A stretch of DNA of 64,000 nucleotides from Mangifera indica (lineage: Eukaryota; Streptophyta; Magnoliopsida; Sapindales; Anacardiaceae), in the NCBI RefSeq assembly GCF_011075055.1, contig NC_058138.1, forward strand, positions 19,442,928 through 19,506,927. Direction: 5' to 3'. Under the pieces are notes generated by a model. The model saw only the letters and a list, made by a program, of their open reading frames with translations, was not told the origin of the DNA and did not search any database. Positions 50,551-64,000 of the stretch are shown piece by piece (within the stretch, counting starts at the first letter, position 1; each line of letters starts with the position of its first letter). The translations under genes and the position numbers were made by a program.

Positions 50551-51659
50551 AAATAATTCTTTTACAATTAATGCCACGTGTTTCCTCTGCTTATAAATCT
50601 TGGCCTCCTGATTAGTTTATAAATTAAATTTAATCCAGAATCTATGTACTTATAATTAATATCTATCAGCCCCCTCACCTTCTATTTATATTCAAATTAT
50701 GTCAAAATACTGCAACACCCTTATATATAATTTTGCCATATTGTCACTAATATTGTTGTTCGAAAAGACTCCTATTTAACTAAATTCATGAAACAACACC
50801 TTGAAGATGTAATAATTTATAAAAACATCGACTTGTTTAAGAATATAAATAAAAATCCTACTTATTAAAAAGAACGAAAAGAACTTAACATGATAGAATA
50901 TCCTCTCAATATCTATTAACTTTATTTTTTTGTTTTATTTTGTATTTATAAGAAAAAACAATCGTTTTTTTTATTAAATTGAGATCATGTTACCATTGAA
51001 ATTCTCCTATTATTGAGTTTAAGTAAAATAAGAATAAATCTATACACTTATATTTGAATTATGAATTTTCATTTACTATATCTACATGTAATTTTACATT
51101 TTCATATAATAAATATGAAAAACCATCATGAAGGAATGAGAGAAAAAACTATTATACAAAACTTAAATTATATTCATATAGATCATGACAATGTTTTAAG
51201 GTTTAGATTGTAGATGTAATAGTGAAAAATTGACAATATTAATGACTAGAGTTTTCAACGGGGATTAAATTGTAAGTTTTTAAAATTTTAAAATAATATT
51301 TATAAAAATGTTATTTTAATATTTTCAAAACTCTTATATAATAAAATTTCTATTTTATTTTTACAGTATTGGATTTTTTAACCAAGTTTAATTTTACGTG
51401 AAAAACTCTTGTTCGTTTATGCCATTAAGGTTAAATTTGGGTGAGAAATTGTAATTTAGAATTTAAAATAATATATTTTTTAATTTTTAGAATCTGAAGA
51501 CTGAATATTCCTGTACAAAACCTTAGTTATTTTTAAGTCGAGTTTATGTATTTGTATAGAGCATTAAAAAAATAAGTGTCATCTCCCAAAACCCTCAATT
51601 TAGCCGGAACATAAACTACAAAGTGAAGGTATCAGTTAGTGTCGCGACGCCTCAACTCA
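50551..51659. other. AT-rich spacer and RER promoter
   Basis: No ORF of interest. The RER promoter and leader must lie in the last few hundred bases; no clear TATA box stands out. Confidence 0.4.
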
Positions 51660-54600
51660 ATGGAGGTGTCAGCGTTTTCATCAACCTTCACCTTACCTGA
51701 CTTTTCTCAAAGCCATCTTTATGATAACACTACAAACCCTTCTTTTCTATCTCCATCTCTCCCTCTTCACCGTTTCAACTCAATAAACCATTCCTTTTTA
51801 AAACTTCATTGCGTCAATTCGGATTCTGTGCCCAGGACGATCGAAGTCTCTGGCGCTGAAGCCATCTGTGCTAAATTCAAAGGTGAAGAATTTGTAACTG
51901 ATGACAGTGGCGGCGGCGGCAGCGCTGGTGGCCATGGAGATGGCGGCGACTCGTCTGGCGGGCGTGGTGACAATGGTGGTGGTGATGGAGAAGAAAATGA
52001 TAAAGAAGAAGAGGAGTTTGGGCCCATACTGAAATTTGAAGAGGTTATGAAAGAGACGGAGGCTAAAGGCGTGAGTTTGCCTTCTGATATGCTGGAAGCT
52101 GCCAAAACTACTGGGATTCGTAAAATGTTTCTTCTTCGCTATTTGGATTTGCAGGTTCTTTTTTTTTTTTTTTTCATCAACTGTTATTTTATCAGGATTA
52201 CTTTTGTGTCGTAGTCGACTTGAGTGATAATTACTTCGTGAAAGCCTATTATTTTCTCTTTTAAAGGGTATCTACTACTACTTAAAAGGACTTCCTTCTC
52301 TTTGTTAAATGTTCTCCATATACATTTTTTAAAAGGCATTTTTATCTATTTCTGTCAAGTACTGGAAATTTGGCTCAAAAAAAAAAAAAAAAAACAAGCT
52401 TTAGGCAATCATTTCGGTGGATGTTTGGTTTCCCATAACAGGGAACGATCGTGAGTTTGGCAATGTGGCTTAATTTTTATTTTTATTTTTTCATAGTTTA
52501 TTTAGTTATTTTTTAAGTGTGTCGATTCTGTGTAGTACTACAAAGTTGGGGGGGAAAGGAACAGAAAAGAGAAAGAGATAACTTATAAGCTTTTGGCATA
52601 CTGGCATAATTTCATTTTATATTTATTATAGTTTGATTTTTTTTTTTTTTAAAGTTGATTCTATGAAGTGCTACATATTTGGTCAAAAAAGGAACAGAAA
52701 AGATAAAGAAACAAGCTTTTGGCTATTCGTTTGGTGGATACTTGGTTTCCCATAATAGGGAATGATCATGAGTTTTGTATAGGGTCTACTTTTTTTTCTT
52801 TTGGGTTTTGTTTTTTTTTTTTTTTATGTTGATGGAATACTAATACTCATCTTCTTATTGGACGGAATTACAGGGATCAATTTGGCCACTTGGATTCTTA
52901 ATGAAATACTGCTCCATGCTTCGTAACCGAATGTTGGCTGATCCTTCTTTTCTTTTCAAAGTTGGAACAGAGGTTTGTTGATGGTAATTTTAACTTTTAA
53001 ATTCATGAGCATGTGTTCATTGTGAATTGTGATGATTGGACTGTTGATGTTGATCCACATTGTTGTTTTGCATTGCCATGGACTATTCAGTTGCTTGCAC
53101 TCAGATAAGTCTCAATCCAAGTTAAACTGTAAATAATGCAATACTTATAGAGTAGTGTTATTAGCATAAACAATAACATGTCATCATGTGATTTTGTATT
53201 ACTTTATCTTTAATTTAAAACTATCCAATCATGTGATGACATGTTATTATTTGTGCACATAGTTTTATTGATACTTATAATATGACAATTAGATATCTCT
53301 AGCTATCTTGCATATTTAGTTTGTATTGCATCTAAGGTTATAGGACACATCTCATTTTATTTTATTTTATTTTTTCACTTTCTTGTATGTTAATTTATTT
53401 CTGCTACTTATGATTGGTTTGACTTGATCCAGATTGTTATTGATTCTTGTTGTGCAACATTTGCGGAAGTTCAGAAAAGGGGAAAAGATTTTTGGTCAGA
53501 GTTTGAGTTGTACCTAGCTGATCTGTTGGTTGGTGTGGTTGTTGACATTGCTTTGGTTGGCATGTTAGCACCCTATGCTCGCATTGGGCAGCCATCAGTG
53601 TCAAGTGGTTTATTTGGACGGATACAAAATGCTTGTGGTTCTCTTCCCAGTAGGTTAGTGTCTCGCGCAAACAGTAGAATTTATATTAGCTGGCTGAATA
53701 TTTAAGTGATAAGTGCCCTTTTTCTTTTAACTTAAAATAACCATCCTGTATCAGTAAATAGAGAATAGTGTTTGCTGGTACTATATAAATAGTTTGGAAA
53801 ATAACATATTCAAATGCTAGAGATCAACTGTTAGAACCAAAAACCAAATGTAGATTAAATTACAAATTTGTTTTCTGGTAAAACAGACCCAGACGGACAA
53901 CTGCTTCAAGCTTTATTAGTCATTGATTGATTAATAGTAGATGCAATGCTCTATTTTGCTGCAAACATTGACCAACATATCCTGAAACTATCAGTTGTAA
54001 CAGTTTTAACCATGCAGTAGGCAGTATAATATCAATTTTTTATTGGTTCATATGTGATAATGGTAAATGTTGGAATCTCAGTAACGGCATCACTGTGTAA
54101 TTATAACATGAGTTACCATCTGTATAGCTGGGTGTAGGCTACATTGAGGAAATTATTGATATTCCTGTATATTTTCTCTCTTTAGGTGTATTCTTTGACC
54201 ATGGGAACTTCTGTCATTTTTCTTGCTTGAGCTTAGATGATCATGGAGATTATAGATTTAACTCATAGGGAAGTGCTCCTCTTATGCAGTGTTTTTGAAG
54301 CTGAGAGACCAGGATGTAGATTCTCAGTGAAGCAGCGGATTGCTACATACTTTTATAAGGTACCACAATGTTACTAGGCCCATCCATTTACAGATTACTA
54401 GTTGAATGCCTTCTGAACAAGAGATCTTGAAACCAATTGATGGGCAGGTCTTTAGTCCATCTTTGGTACATGTTATGAATTTTTTGTTTCATTTTGTTTA
54501 TTCTATTGCCACATTTCTTTGGAATGAGGTTTTAATGTTATTTTCTTCCGCCAACTTAGTTTTTTGTCTGCCCAAGTCTGTGTTGTGGTGGTTCTGTATC

Positions 54601-55942
54601 CAAATTCGTGTTCTTACTATTTAATTGATCAATTAACACTTTCTGGATCCAGGGTGTACTGTATGGTTCAGTCGGGTTTGGCTGTGGTCTCATTGGCCAA
54701 GGCATAGCAAATTTGATCATGACTGCCAAAAGGTATAGTTCCATCTAATAATTTCTGAATTTAGTATTGATTGCTCCACCATTTTGAGGACCTTGAATCT
54801 TTGCAAGTTCTCCCATTGTATTGGGTATATTCAAAACTGAATTATAACTGTCATTTCTTGTAGCTTGACAATATCTCTATGGCATTTACTAATAAATAAT
54901 TCAATAAGAATGAAGCATGAAACTTTTTTATCTTACATCTTAGACAAGAAAGGGAAGCCCATAAACTTTCTTTCACTGATGTGTCAATGCACAAGTCCTT
55001 TTGGGACTTCTCCCTGGCATCTGTGTACCTCTATTGCAAGTCTTTTTATCTGGTGAAGTTGTCCTAAAGTTTATCATACTGAACATTTCAATGTTACCCG
55101 TTTCTGTTATCATTTTTTTCGTGTGTGTATGTGAATATCAATATCCTTTAGTTGCTTATTTTGTCAATTTCACGTATGATCAGGCAAATCAGACAGTCTG
55201 AAGAGGATATCCCTGTGCCACCTCTTGTGCAAAGTGCTGTTCTTTGGGGTTTGTCAACTCTTTTCCTTTTCCATCAGATTCCAATTTTTGGAATCTATGT
55301 GTTTAATGATATTATTATTAAATTTGTGAAGTACTATTTCTGTTGGTCCATCTCAATCCATATATTTTAGTCTGCTTTCTGTTTTTGGTCAATACATTCA
55401 CTGGTTAAACTATTCTTTCCGATGATTTTTTCCTTAAATTCCACCCAGCGTCTTCATATTCAAATGTGAGAAATTATAGATTTTTTCTTTATGTTGTTAA
55501 AACAATCTTGGGATATTGACTAAATTTATTTATTTCAACAATCTTGGCATGTGCAATTTTATTGTTTCCATTGATGTATGCAAAACTTAGGTTTTTCCTC
55601 ATTTTCCAGTCCAGAGTTTCAATAATGCTGCCTGCGTATTCATGATATGGAAGTGACACACAAAATAAATTTTTATTTTCATTTTTTACTTGAATTTAGG
55701 TTGACATACATTATCTTATACTGTTCATTTATTTGCATCCTTAATCAGGTGTTTTTCTAGCTGTATCTTCCAACACTCGGTATCAAATTATTAATGGACT
55801 AGAACAGCTTGTGGAAAAATCAGCATTGGCAAAGCAGGTCCCTCCAATCGCAATGGCTTTCACAGTGGGTGTTCGATTCGCCAATAATATTTACGGTGGC
55901 ATGCAGTTTGTTGATTGGGCAAAAATGAGTGGTGTGCAATAA
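51660..55942 (+). CDS. RER1: RETICULATA-RELATED protein (RER1-like), chloroplast
   Basis: Seven exons: 51660-52154, 52874-52972, 53433-53653, 54290-54359, 54653-54732, 55184-55248 and 55749-55942, coding for 407 aa. A Ser/Thr/Pro-rich transit peptide (about 1-55) is followed by a Gly-rich then acidic linker (SGGGGSAGGHGDGGDSSGG, ENDKEEEEFGP). The DUF3411 domain starts at ILKFEEVMKETEAKG and continues with GSIWPLGFLMKYCSMLRNRM, LLVGVVVDIALVGMLAPYAR, FYKGVLYGSVGFGCGLIGQG, VFLAVSSNTRYQIINGLEQL and NNIYGGMQFVDW, giving several membrane helices. RETICULATA-family proteins are plastid-envelope proteins affecting mesophyll development and leaf vein-reticulate pigmentation; transport of metabolites is proposed. 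The ATG at 51660 is the first; the upstream in-frame codon at 51639 is GTG, not a start. All introns are GT-AG and in phase. Confidence 0.93.
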
Positions 55943-56782
55943 AAATTGCCTTCTTCACAAGTTTACATTAAGATAAATTACAGAGATTAGTAAAATTTAG
56001 CCAAAGCATCTTGAGCCAGCCTGTAGTAGCTTAGATTAAAGGCTGTGCAATTATTTATTTTGATCATGTTAGAGCAAAGTTGCATTTTCATCTTTGTAAC
56101 AAGAACTTAGGGAAGAAGTCACTTGATTGAGGTGGAATATCTTAACTAATGTTATGAAAAAGGGTTCCATTTTTTATGATATTTTAAAATTAAACTTTTA
56201 ATTTATTTAATATAGTAAAATTATACGAGTGTGAAAAAAACCTAAGACAAACACTTGGAAGCCAGTTAAGAAATGGATCAAATTGGAAAATATTTGAGAA
56301 AACATTGATTGGTAGGTAGCCATTTCTATTTCATGCAAGTTGTGGGTTTGTATGAACAAAATTTAAAGTTAGAATGTCAAATAGGAAAACTTGTTTTTTT
56401 AGATATATACATTTTATTAATAATATAGATTAATAAAATTAAATTTTATTTTGTTTATGACATTAATATGTGACTCATATTTGAGACCACTATTATAAGT
56501 AGTTTATAATTTCTTTAATTTAAAGTTTTTAATCCATATTTCCGCAATGCTGTTTTCGGAAAAATATTTAAAATGTTAATAAAATAATTGATTTTTAAAT
56601 ATGATTTTATCCATATTAATAAATCTTAAATTAAAAATATGAGATAAATCAATAAATTTAAATTAGGAAACTCCATAGCTCAAATTATCCAAAAACTGTT
56701 TCCTTTCCTAAGCCAAGTGCATAACTTTTTATACTTGGTAAATCTTAAATCAACCACAAAATTTATTAATACAAAAAAATAA
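55943..56782. other. RER 3' flank
   Basis: Probable 3' UTR to about 56150, then AT-rich spacer without recognised features. Confidence 0.45.
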
Positions 56783-57475
56783 GGCCAAAGGACTATTTCC
56801 CACCCAAACTATGTTGAATTCTTAAAGTTCCCCTCGTTAACTTTGAAAATCTCATTTACCCACCCATAGACCGTTAAACTTAACTGAGTTTGTTGGTCAT
56901 ATCATTTTCCCCTTCAAATCCTAAAAACTAATATTTTCCCTCTAACTCAAGTTTTTAAAAACTGCATTATCTCCCCTAGGGTTTTCAAACTTCAGATCCA
57001 ATTTTTCGATGACGACTGACGATCTCCAAGCACCTACTCTCCCTCTCCGACAGCCTCTCCTTCCGGTCGTACACTTTCGACGTTGTATGACGTCGTTGTC
57101 AACGAAGATGACGCCTAGGAGGGGAAGACGTCGCACTGTCGGAAAGATGAAACATCGGGGAGGAAGAGACATCACCTAGAGATTGTCGGTCGTTATCGAA
57201 AAATTCAATCCGAAAGTTTAGAAACCCTAGGGGGGAAATGTTATTTTTAAAAACTTGGGTTTAGAGAAAATTGTTAGCTGTTAGAGTTTGGGGGTAAAAA
57301 AGAAATTAAATTTAAGTTTATTTTTAATATTACAGATAAAATGATGATTTTACCCTTGAATCCGTCAATCTGACGTTTTTTTTAATAGCCTATGGGTAGA
57401 TAAATGGGTTTTTCAAAATTAAAGGTTGAGAATTTGCACAAAAAGCATACTTTGGTGGGAAATAGTGCTTTGGCC
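56783..57475. mobile_element. Long-TIR Mutator-like non-autonomous element, copy E, with 9-bp TSD
   Basis: 693 bp. The left end is GGCCAAAGGACTATTTCCCA and the reverse complement of the right end is GGCCAAAGCACTATTTCCCA. AAAAAATAA is repeated exactly on both sides (56774-56782 and 57476-57484). The core at about 56980-57200 is more GC-balanced than the arms (ACGTCG and GGAGGGG motifs) but has only a 77-codon ORF. No transposase. Confidence 0.85.
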
Positions 57476-58417
57476 AAAAAATAATTAAAACCTATTTGGT
57501 TAGGTCTATGTATTGACCAAAAATAATTTATTTAAAATATTAAACACTTTGTTTGATTGATTTCAGATTACTTTTAAGATTTAATTATTGTTACTTTACC
57601 AAAAATTGAGTATTTATTACAAACTTTTTTTAAACTTATTAAAGTTCAATTATCCTTATCTAATTTCATAAATTTGTCTCATTTTTTTATTATATATTAA
57701 AATAATTTCTTATTAAACTAATAATAATAGTTTTCTCATCAATAAATTTTTATAAAAACCCTACTGACAATAAATTTTAATTTTATAAATTTTATTGAAA
57801 GAAATTATAAGAAGAGTCATTATTTATTAAATGACAATGTTATGTATATTTTATAATAAAATATTAATAATAATTTATTAAATAATATTATATATATTTA
57901 TTTTAAATATATATATTATATGATTAAAGTAATTTTATTTTTAATTTAAAATTATTTAATTAAATAATAATATATATTAAATATCTATTTATTTATATAT
58001 TTACATGATTACACGTAATTTTATGGTAATTTATCACCATTTCCGAAATTAATTGTAAAGGGAAACAGGCAGATGTATTGGGTGAAAATTGAGAGTGAAG
58101 TGACGAGTCAAATAAAATAAAATAAATTAATTAACAAAAGTCGTCACTCTGCTCCTCTCGACGGGTTTTTCCAAAATTTTGCTTATTTTCTCTCTCTATT
58201 ACAAGCTTTAGCTTTCACATTGTTTTCTCATGGCTTCCGTTTGAATTTTAAGTTGAGCTCTCACTGTGCATGAAGATCTCGCAGTTTCAAAAACAATTGT
58301 AGGTTAGATTAGATCCAGCGGAGGAGAGAGCGAGGATCTGAGATTGATTTGAAGTTGCATTGAGGAATTGCCTTGTCTTTTTCTTCGTTTTTTTAGTGCT
58401 TGTGGATCTGAAACGAG
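57476..58417 (+). promoter_or_regulatory. Spacer and promoter of the AP-2 alpha gene
   Basis: 57490-58020 is AT-rich. The last about 280 bp are pyrimidine-rich (TTTTCTCTCTCTATTACAAG near 58187) and probably contain the core promoter and 5' UTR of the AP-2 alpha gene. Confidence 0.4.
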
Positions 58418-61400
58418 ATGGCTCTGGCAGGCATGAGAGGACTCTCCGTTTTCATCAGCGACATTCGTAATTGCCAGAACAAAGAGGCGGAGAGACTCCG
58501 CGTCGATAAAGAGCTCGGCAATGTCCGCACACGCTTCAAAAACGAAAAGGTTAGACACTTTCTAAATTAAACCCTATCTCTCCCTTGCTTTTACCTGTAT
58601 GTGATTAATGGTGTGCAAAATTTAAAATTTTTATCTGAAAAAAAATGAAGTAACAGTTTGATTGTTACTGCGAGAACGAGAAGAAATCAAGACATTAGGA
58701 TTAATGATTTTTAAAATTCCTTTTTGGATACAAAAGCATTGAAACAACGTTACCTCAGTTTATGAGCTGTTTTAATTGTAGTTTATGTGATTATTGGTTT
58801 AGGATTCTTAATTCATGGTTTTCATTTTTTAATGAAGTTTTGTTTTGCTACGTTTGTGGTGGACGTGTTGCCGAAATGGTTGTTAGGATTAGTATTGCGT
58901 TAGGGTTGAAATTTTAGTTGTTGAATGCCGTGTGATTTAGCAAGGTTTATAGGATTTTTAGGATGTAGTGGAAAGTATGTTTGATACTTTATAGATTATA
59001 ATTGAGAAATCTGGTGGTAAAAGGTTTTGTTTTGTACTTTTTTGGCGTCAGTAGATGCACTAGTTAAAAACCACTAAACAATTGATTTTGATCAAAACTA
59101 GAGTTACATGTGCTTAAGTAAAAATTAGTATTAGAACATGCCGGTGGTGTGAAAGGTGGGAGGGCAAGCATTTTTGCCTCTTAATTTCCGTATATTCTTA
59201 TTAATATTGGAATAAAATTGCAAATAGAGTTGTCTTTCCTCTCAATTAGCCAAAGGCTGTTCAAAATTCCCAAATAACAGTATTTTTCTCATTCACCTTT
59301 ATTTATTCTGTCCATATCTAACTTTCAAATTCAGATATTATCCAAATGCGTCAAATCCCAACTAAACTTTTTCTTGCTAAATTCAACATCATCCACTATT
59401 GAGAATGAACATAGATTTCCAAATAACAGGATTTCAGTTACCAAAGACAGAGTCTTGTCTAAACATATCATACATTGTGTTAGAAGTGTGCTTAGCATTG
59501 AACTGCCAAATGATGTTTGCTTGTCAGTTGACCCCAAAGGTTGATGATATTTTAAGGAGTGACAACTTATTTTGGAAAAAATTATAGGTGGCCACACTTT
59601 GTGGTGAATCTGAAGACGTTTAATGGAGATATAGAGAATTATAGGGAGAAATTTGAGGTAATTATAGTTTGTAAAGAGTTGGTTTGCTTTCATCAACAAA
59701 TATTTAAAAATATAAAAATACTTGCCTTGGTTTAAATCCACTAGTTTTTATTTTGTGAATCATCATGGTTGCTCATTGAAGGCTTTATCTTTCATCCCTC
59801 TGTTTTTGGATTTCTTTACTAACCTAGTAAGAGTACTAATGTGATATTATCCATATTTGGATCCAACTACAAATATAAGGTTTCAATGAACTGTTTGTGA
59901 GTTGGCCCAAATTTGTAGCAAGCCTCCATAAAAAAGGATTTTGCTACAAACTTGTTATTGCCAAGAAATATAACACTGCTAATATACTATTAAGCTAAAC
60001 ATGCTAGAAGTAGTGCAATAATTTAACATTCTGTACGATTGGTAACTTTAAATTAATGATCCAAGTGTGTGTGGAGCAGTTATGTTTGGAGAGAAAAGTT
60101 TTATTTTGTGTTCAATGTGATAAGTGTTTGTACATCAAAAAATGTAGTCTGAAACAACAATGTACTTATAACAAATAAGGCTGTAATGAAAGTTTTATGG
60201 AATATCATTGATTAAGTACTATCAAACTGTATGAAATATGAACCATTTATCAAGTTGGTTCCTCGGTACCTCAAGATTCTATTCATGAGTTAAGATCTAT
60301 GTAGGGTTCAACTTTTTCTAAAGACACCTACTTGGGATGTTATTATATTTCATAAGTTTCTTAACTACCTAAGTTGTATGGAGCAACAATAGTCCCCATG
60401 TTTAAACTATTGATTTATTGAAGGGAATATTATGGCTGTTCGGAACATAGGGATATATAACACTTGGAATACTAATATCATTAAATTATTGACAGTATGA
60501 GAGACTTGAAATTGTATATTCCCCCTGACCAGTTAATCAAAATGTGGCAATGAGGCTTTCATGATTGTGCCTTGTATTTTGATTTCCTTGATACCATTTT
60601 GAAGTTCCTCTTTTTAATTTTGATCAGGTACAGCATTGAAGTTTAATCAATTGTATTTTGCTTCTGAGGTTACTCAAAATTTTCTGAATAATTATTGATG
60701 CATCAAGCTTTAGGAGTTAAGATTTTTTTTCTCTTCCTCTTATTCTTTTTTATAACTGATTATTTTTAAAGTGATTGTAATCACATAAATTATGATTTTG
60801 CTCCCTTTTTCTTTTGGATGTCTTGGAATTGAGTATCCTTTTGGCTTTACTTTTGCCTCGCTACTCAAACTAGCTTCATTTGATTGGTGCATCCCCTTGG
60901 GCTTCTTTGTTTAAAGTTGTGATATCTTTCTATGGGAAAGTATCGCTTAACATATCTGCTTGAAGAAAATAGCCATATGTTTTAAAGCTAAAATTACCGT
61001 GTTTTTGCGTCACCTGTGTCATCTCTCTCCTCGACCCCCCTCTTTTTCTTCAGTTGTTGGTTGTATTCAATTTTCTGTATTGTTTTGTTCACTTTGAACC
61101 TTAAAGTATTGGTTATATGTTGCTCCTATATCTTTATAAATCTATTTGATTCCGGGTGATGAGCTCAAACAGCATTTGCAATGTCTTTGATCAGTGAGCA
61201 ATTGTTAATTGAATCATTGTGTATTTCAACAGGGTTTGTCACCTTATGAAAAGAAGAAGTATGTTTGGAAAATGCTTTACATTTATATGCTGGGTTATGA
61301 TGTAGATTTTGGTCACATGGAAGCTGTTTCTTTAATATCTGCACCAAAGTATCCAGAAAAGCAGGTGATGTCCTTTGCAATTCAATTTCTCCTTCTTAGT

Positions 61401-64000
61401 GCTTAAAATATTATGGTTGGTGTCCCTGGCTATGAGCTTAAGCTTTTTGGTTAAATAGCAACCAAACACTTTAATATTGACACTTCTTGTAATTCTTTAT
61501 TCATCCTAATTGGAAAGAGGTTTTGAGGGGTGGTTGTTACTTGTCCCGTATACTTAACCTTTTTTTTTTTTTTTGGTATAGACCCTTTGAGGGAAAGATG
61601 ATAACTGCTGGAATGTTGATCCACTCTTAATCGGTCTCTCTCTCTGTTTTTTCTTTTGTATCTATTTTTATTTCATTGTGTGTAGTATCAATAGAGCACT
61701 AATGTGGATAGCTTTTATTAGTTAAATTATTGATCCCAATGCCTCTGTATTGCCATGTGCTTCTTATAATCCAGGATTACACCAATTTATTAATATTGGC
61801 AGAGTGTTAATGACATGCAATAATTATGTGACTGATAGAGACTATGATTTTTGTTCCTCACAGAATCATGGTATGTCAAATTACTATAGGCGTGGAAATT
61901 CTGGAATCTGTTAGTTTTGCAGCCTCTTTACGTATTTCAGTTTGTCTTTCTCTTAAAAGATATAGTTCTTGCATTGGATACATTGCAATATTCTTATATC
62001 TTCCCTTGTTATCTTTTGTAATAACTAGTGTGAAATGAGACTGTTTAATTTCTTACTTTGCTAAAATGGCTGCAGGTTGGGTACATTGTGACATCATGTT
62101 TGCTCAATGAGAATCATGATTTTCTGAGATTAGCAATAAATGCAGTACGGAATGATATAATTGGTCGCAATGAAACTTTCCAGTGCTTAGCCTTGACTTT
62201 GGTATGTTAGCAAGAAACCCTTTGAAATCTCCTCTGTATTTTATCTATATATTCTTCTATTACATTGTAAGCCATTCTGCTGCATTTAATTTTCAGTTTA
62301 TTTAATTTGAAAATTATGTTTAGTTTCTAAGTTGCCTCTGGGAGTTCATTGTTTATTGTGGAGCTATTTTCTATGCATAAAACACTCCTTTGCTTGTGCA
62401 TTGGTGCTCAATTACAGAAGCAGAATGTGGGTTGTGAATTAACCTGCTATAAACTTGTGCTAGAACCTTTATTCTTTCTGTATAGCACTTTCTTTCTAGT
62501 TCTGAGATATAGTGGCAAGTTAATAGGCCATAGCCAGTTAATTATATTTCTATGAATTGAGAATATTGTTTTTCTTCTTAATTCAGAGTACAGAACGTTA
62601 CAATATATACAATTACAGAGAAGGTATAAAAAGAAATAAATCAAATCAAATCCCTAAAAATATGTATTTTATCCTAATATGCTCTGATAACCTTCCTAAT
62701 ATAACAGGATACAACTCAACAATTTCTAAGACCTTTTACAAGAAACTTCTTCATAAATTTTCTTGAATTGCTTGGTAGCTTCTTCTGTTGTAGGCGAAGG
62801 ATGTCCATTTGAGAGCATGGCATCTGGATATCTGTTCTATGTGAGTGGTTTTGGTGTTGCTGTTTGTGAATATTTTCTTCAGGGAACTGATGATCAAAGT
62901 TTTAGTGTCTTTGAGATTTTCAATCATCTTGTTAGTTATTGACGGTAATTTTAATCACATAGAAGCATTAACTTTATGTTCTATCTCATGATTGACCTGG
63001 AGCTTTTTTGGCTGATTTGTATTCTTTGTATATCTTGAATGATTGTTTTCGTTTTTCTGGCATTAATTTTTGTGTTGTCCAAAAGCTTTCCGTTGAACCA
63101 TTTGGTCTATTTTGTTTAAATATTTTTGTTATCCTTTAGATGGACCTTGACTTTTGTTGTCAACTTGTTCACTTGTTTTACTATTTTTTCAATCAATGAT
63201 GCTGTCATAGTTTCCTTAAAAAATTTATTGTTTTTATTTATTTTATACAACTGATTGTTATATGCAATATCCTTTTGTCTTGGATGTTATAAATTTTATA
63301 TTACAGTTTTTCCTTTTTGATACCTTTATTCTTGGATTTATCAGCTGTTTTATTTGAAGTAATTGATTTTATACACTTGTCACCATATCCTCTTTGAATT
63401 CTTTTTTCTAATCTTCTTTCCCTATTTGAATTTTATTTTGTTGTATTGAGTTGACTGCTCCTTGATTTCATTTACCATGTGTATTTCTATGTTATGTTGT
63501 AGGTTGGGAATATTGGTGGGAGAGAGTTTGCAGAATCTTTAGCTCCTGATGTTCAAAAACTACTTGTAAGAATAATTTTGAATTTGTTGTTTTTAATCTG
63601 AACTTTTAAAGATTGATTGATGAACATACATTCTTTTGTTTTTAGATTTCTAGTAGCTGCAGACCGCTTGTGAGAAAAAAAGCTGCACTATGTCTCGTGC
63701 GCTTGTATAGGAAAATTCCAGATGCTGTCAATATAGACGGATGGTGAGTTTGAATATCAGATTCTTCATGACAAGCTACTTTCTAATATGAGTTTAAATT
63801 TGTAGATTTCATTTCTCTTTTTGGGTATGTTGCAGGGCGGATCGAATGGCACAACTTTTGGATGAACGAGATCTTGGTGTTTTGACATCTTCTATGAGCC
63901 TTCTTGTTGCTTTGGTGTCTAATCACTATGAAGCCTATTGGAGTTGTCTTCCAAAGTGTGTTAAAATATTGGAGCGGCTTGTTAGGAACCAGGATATACC
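58418..64000 (+). CDS. AP-2 complex subunit alpha (alpha-adaptin), 5' part; continues past 64000
   Basis: Six exons in the window: 58418-58549, 61233-61364, 62076-62201, 63503-63565, 63646-63743 and 63836 to the edge, giving about 238 codons in frame. The protein begins [20 protein letters not shown], then [92 protein letters not shown] and [20 protein letters not shown]: the HEAT-repeat trunk of plant alpha-adaptin. The protein is the large AP-2 subunit that binds PI(4,5)P2, clathrin and cargo dileucine motifs during endocytosis at the plasma membrane. The full protein is about 1000 residues, so roughly three quarters is outside. Intron 1 is long (58550-61232, 2.7 kb) and holds no other recognisable gene. 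Arabidopsis has two adjacent copies (At5g22770/At5g22780). Confidence 0.96.

Noticed and set aside
51639..51659. Upstream start for the RER gene
   Set aside because: The codon at 51639 is GTG; the first ATG in frame is 51660.
59331..59741. 136-codon minus ORF in AP-2 alpha intron 1
   Set aside because: No recognised domain, AT-driven, with an overlapping ORF on the other strand; treated as intron sequence.

Overview
The window is nuclear DNA of a flowering plant, most likely a eudicot. Genes are split by GT-AG introns, introns and spacers are AT-rich, and every protein I can identify is closest to plant families; several are plastid or trichome/wall-type plant proteins. I cannot name the species from sequence alone. 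Exon borders below were read by eye from splice signals and reading-frame continuity, and all exon phases close.

Layout, left to right. (1) 1-3441, minus: 5' half of the chloroplast Mg2+ transporter MRS2-11/MGT10, running off the left edge. (2) 4424-8812, plus: a complete SAAL1-like ARM-repeat gene, divergent from MRS2-11. (3) 10.9-11.1 kb, minus: a decayed RMI2 first-exon relic. (4) 12178-14457, plus: an intronless 759-aa P-class PPR gene. (5) 15495-16132, minus: intact three-exon RMI2. (6) 16426-17901, minus: a five-exon GDSL esterase/lipase. (7) 21309-24055, plus: a threonine deaminase pseudogene with many lesions. (8) 24670-28814, minus: PDAT2-like phospholipid:diacylglycerol acyltransferase with one GC-AG intron. 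(9) 28.8-38.5 kb: a gene-poor, transposon-rich stretch. (10) 38576-41117, plus: UDP-apiose/UDP-xylose synthase (AXS). (11) 41.1-46.1 kb: second repeat-rich spacer. (12) 46166-49466, plus: an NPH3/RPT2-family BTB protein. (13) 50469-50550, plus: tRNA-Ser(GCU). (14) 51660-55942, plus: RETICULATA-RELATED (RER) plastid membrane protein. (15) 58418-64000+, plus: 5' part of the AP-2 complex alpha subunit, running off the right edge.

These are separate housekeeping and metabolic genes, not an operon or pathway cluster. The noteworthy large-scale pattern is gene order. From memory of Arabidopsis locus numbers, alpha-adaptin, RER1, the GDSL lipase, an ARM-repeat protein and MGT10 sit together at At5g22770-At5g22830, while PDAT2 and the NPH3 gene are At3g44830 and At3g44820. 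The window therefore looks like an unfractionated ancestral block whose members were divided between two Arabidopsis segments.

The main non-genic structure is a family of long-terminal-inverted-repeat elements, about 0.7-1.1 kb, with ends starting GGCCAAA.GACTATTTCCCA. At least five copies occur; two have perfect 9-bp target duplications, which points to non-autonomous Mutator-like elements. I found no convincing new biological system, no CRISPR array and no viral genes.
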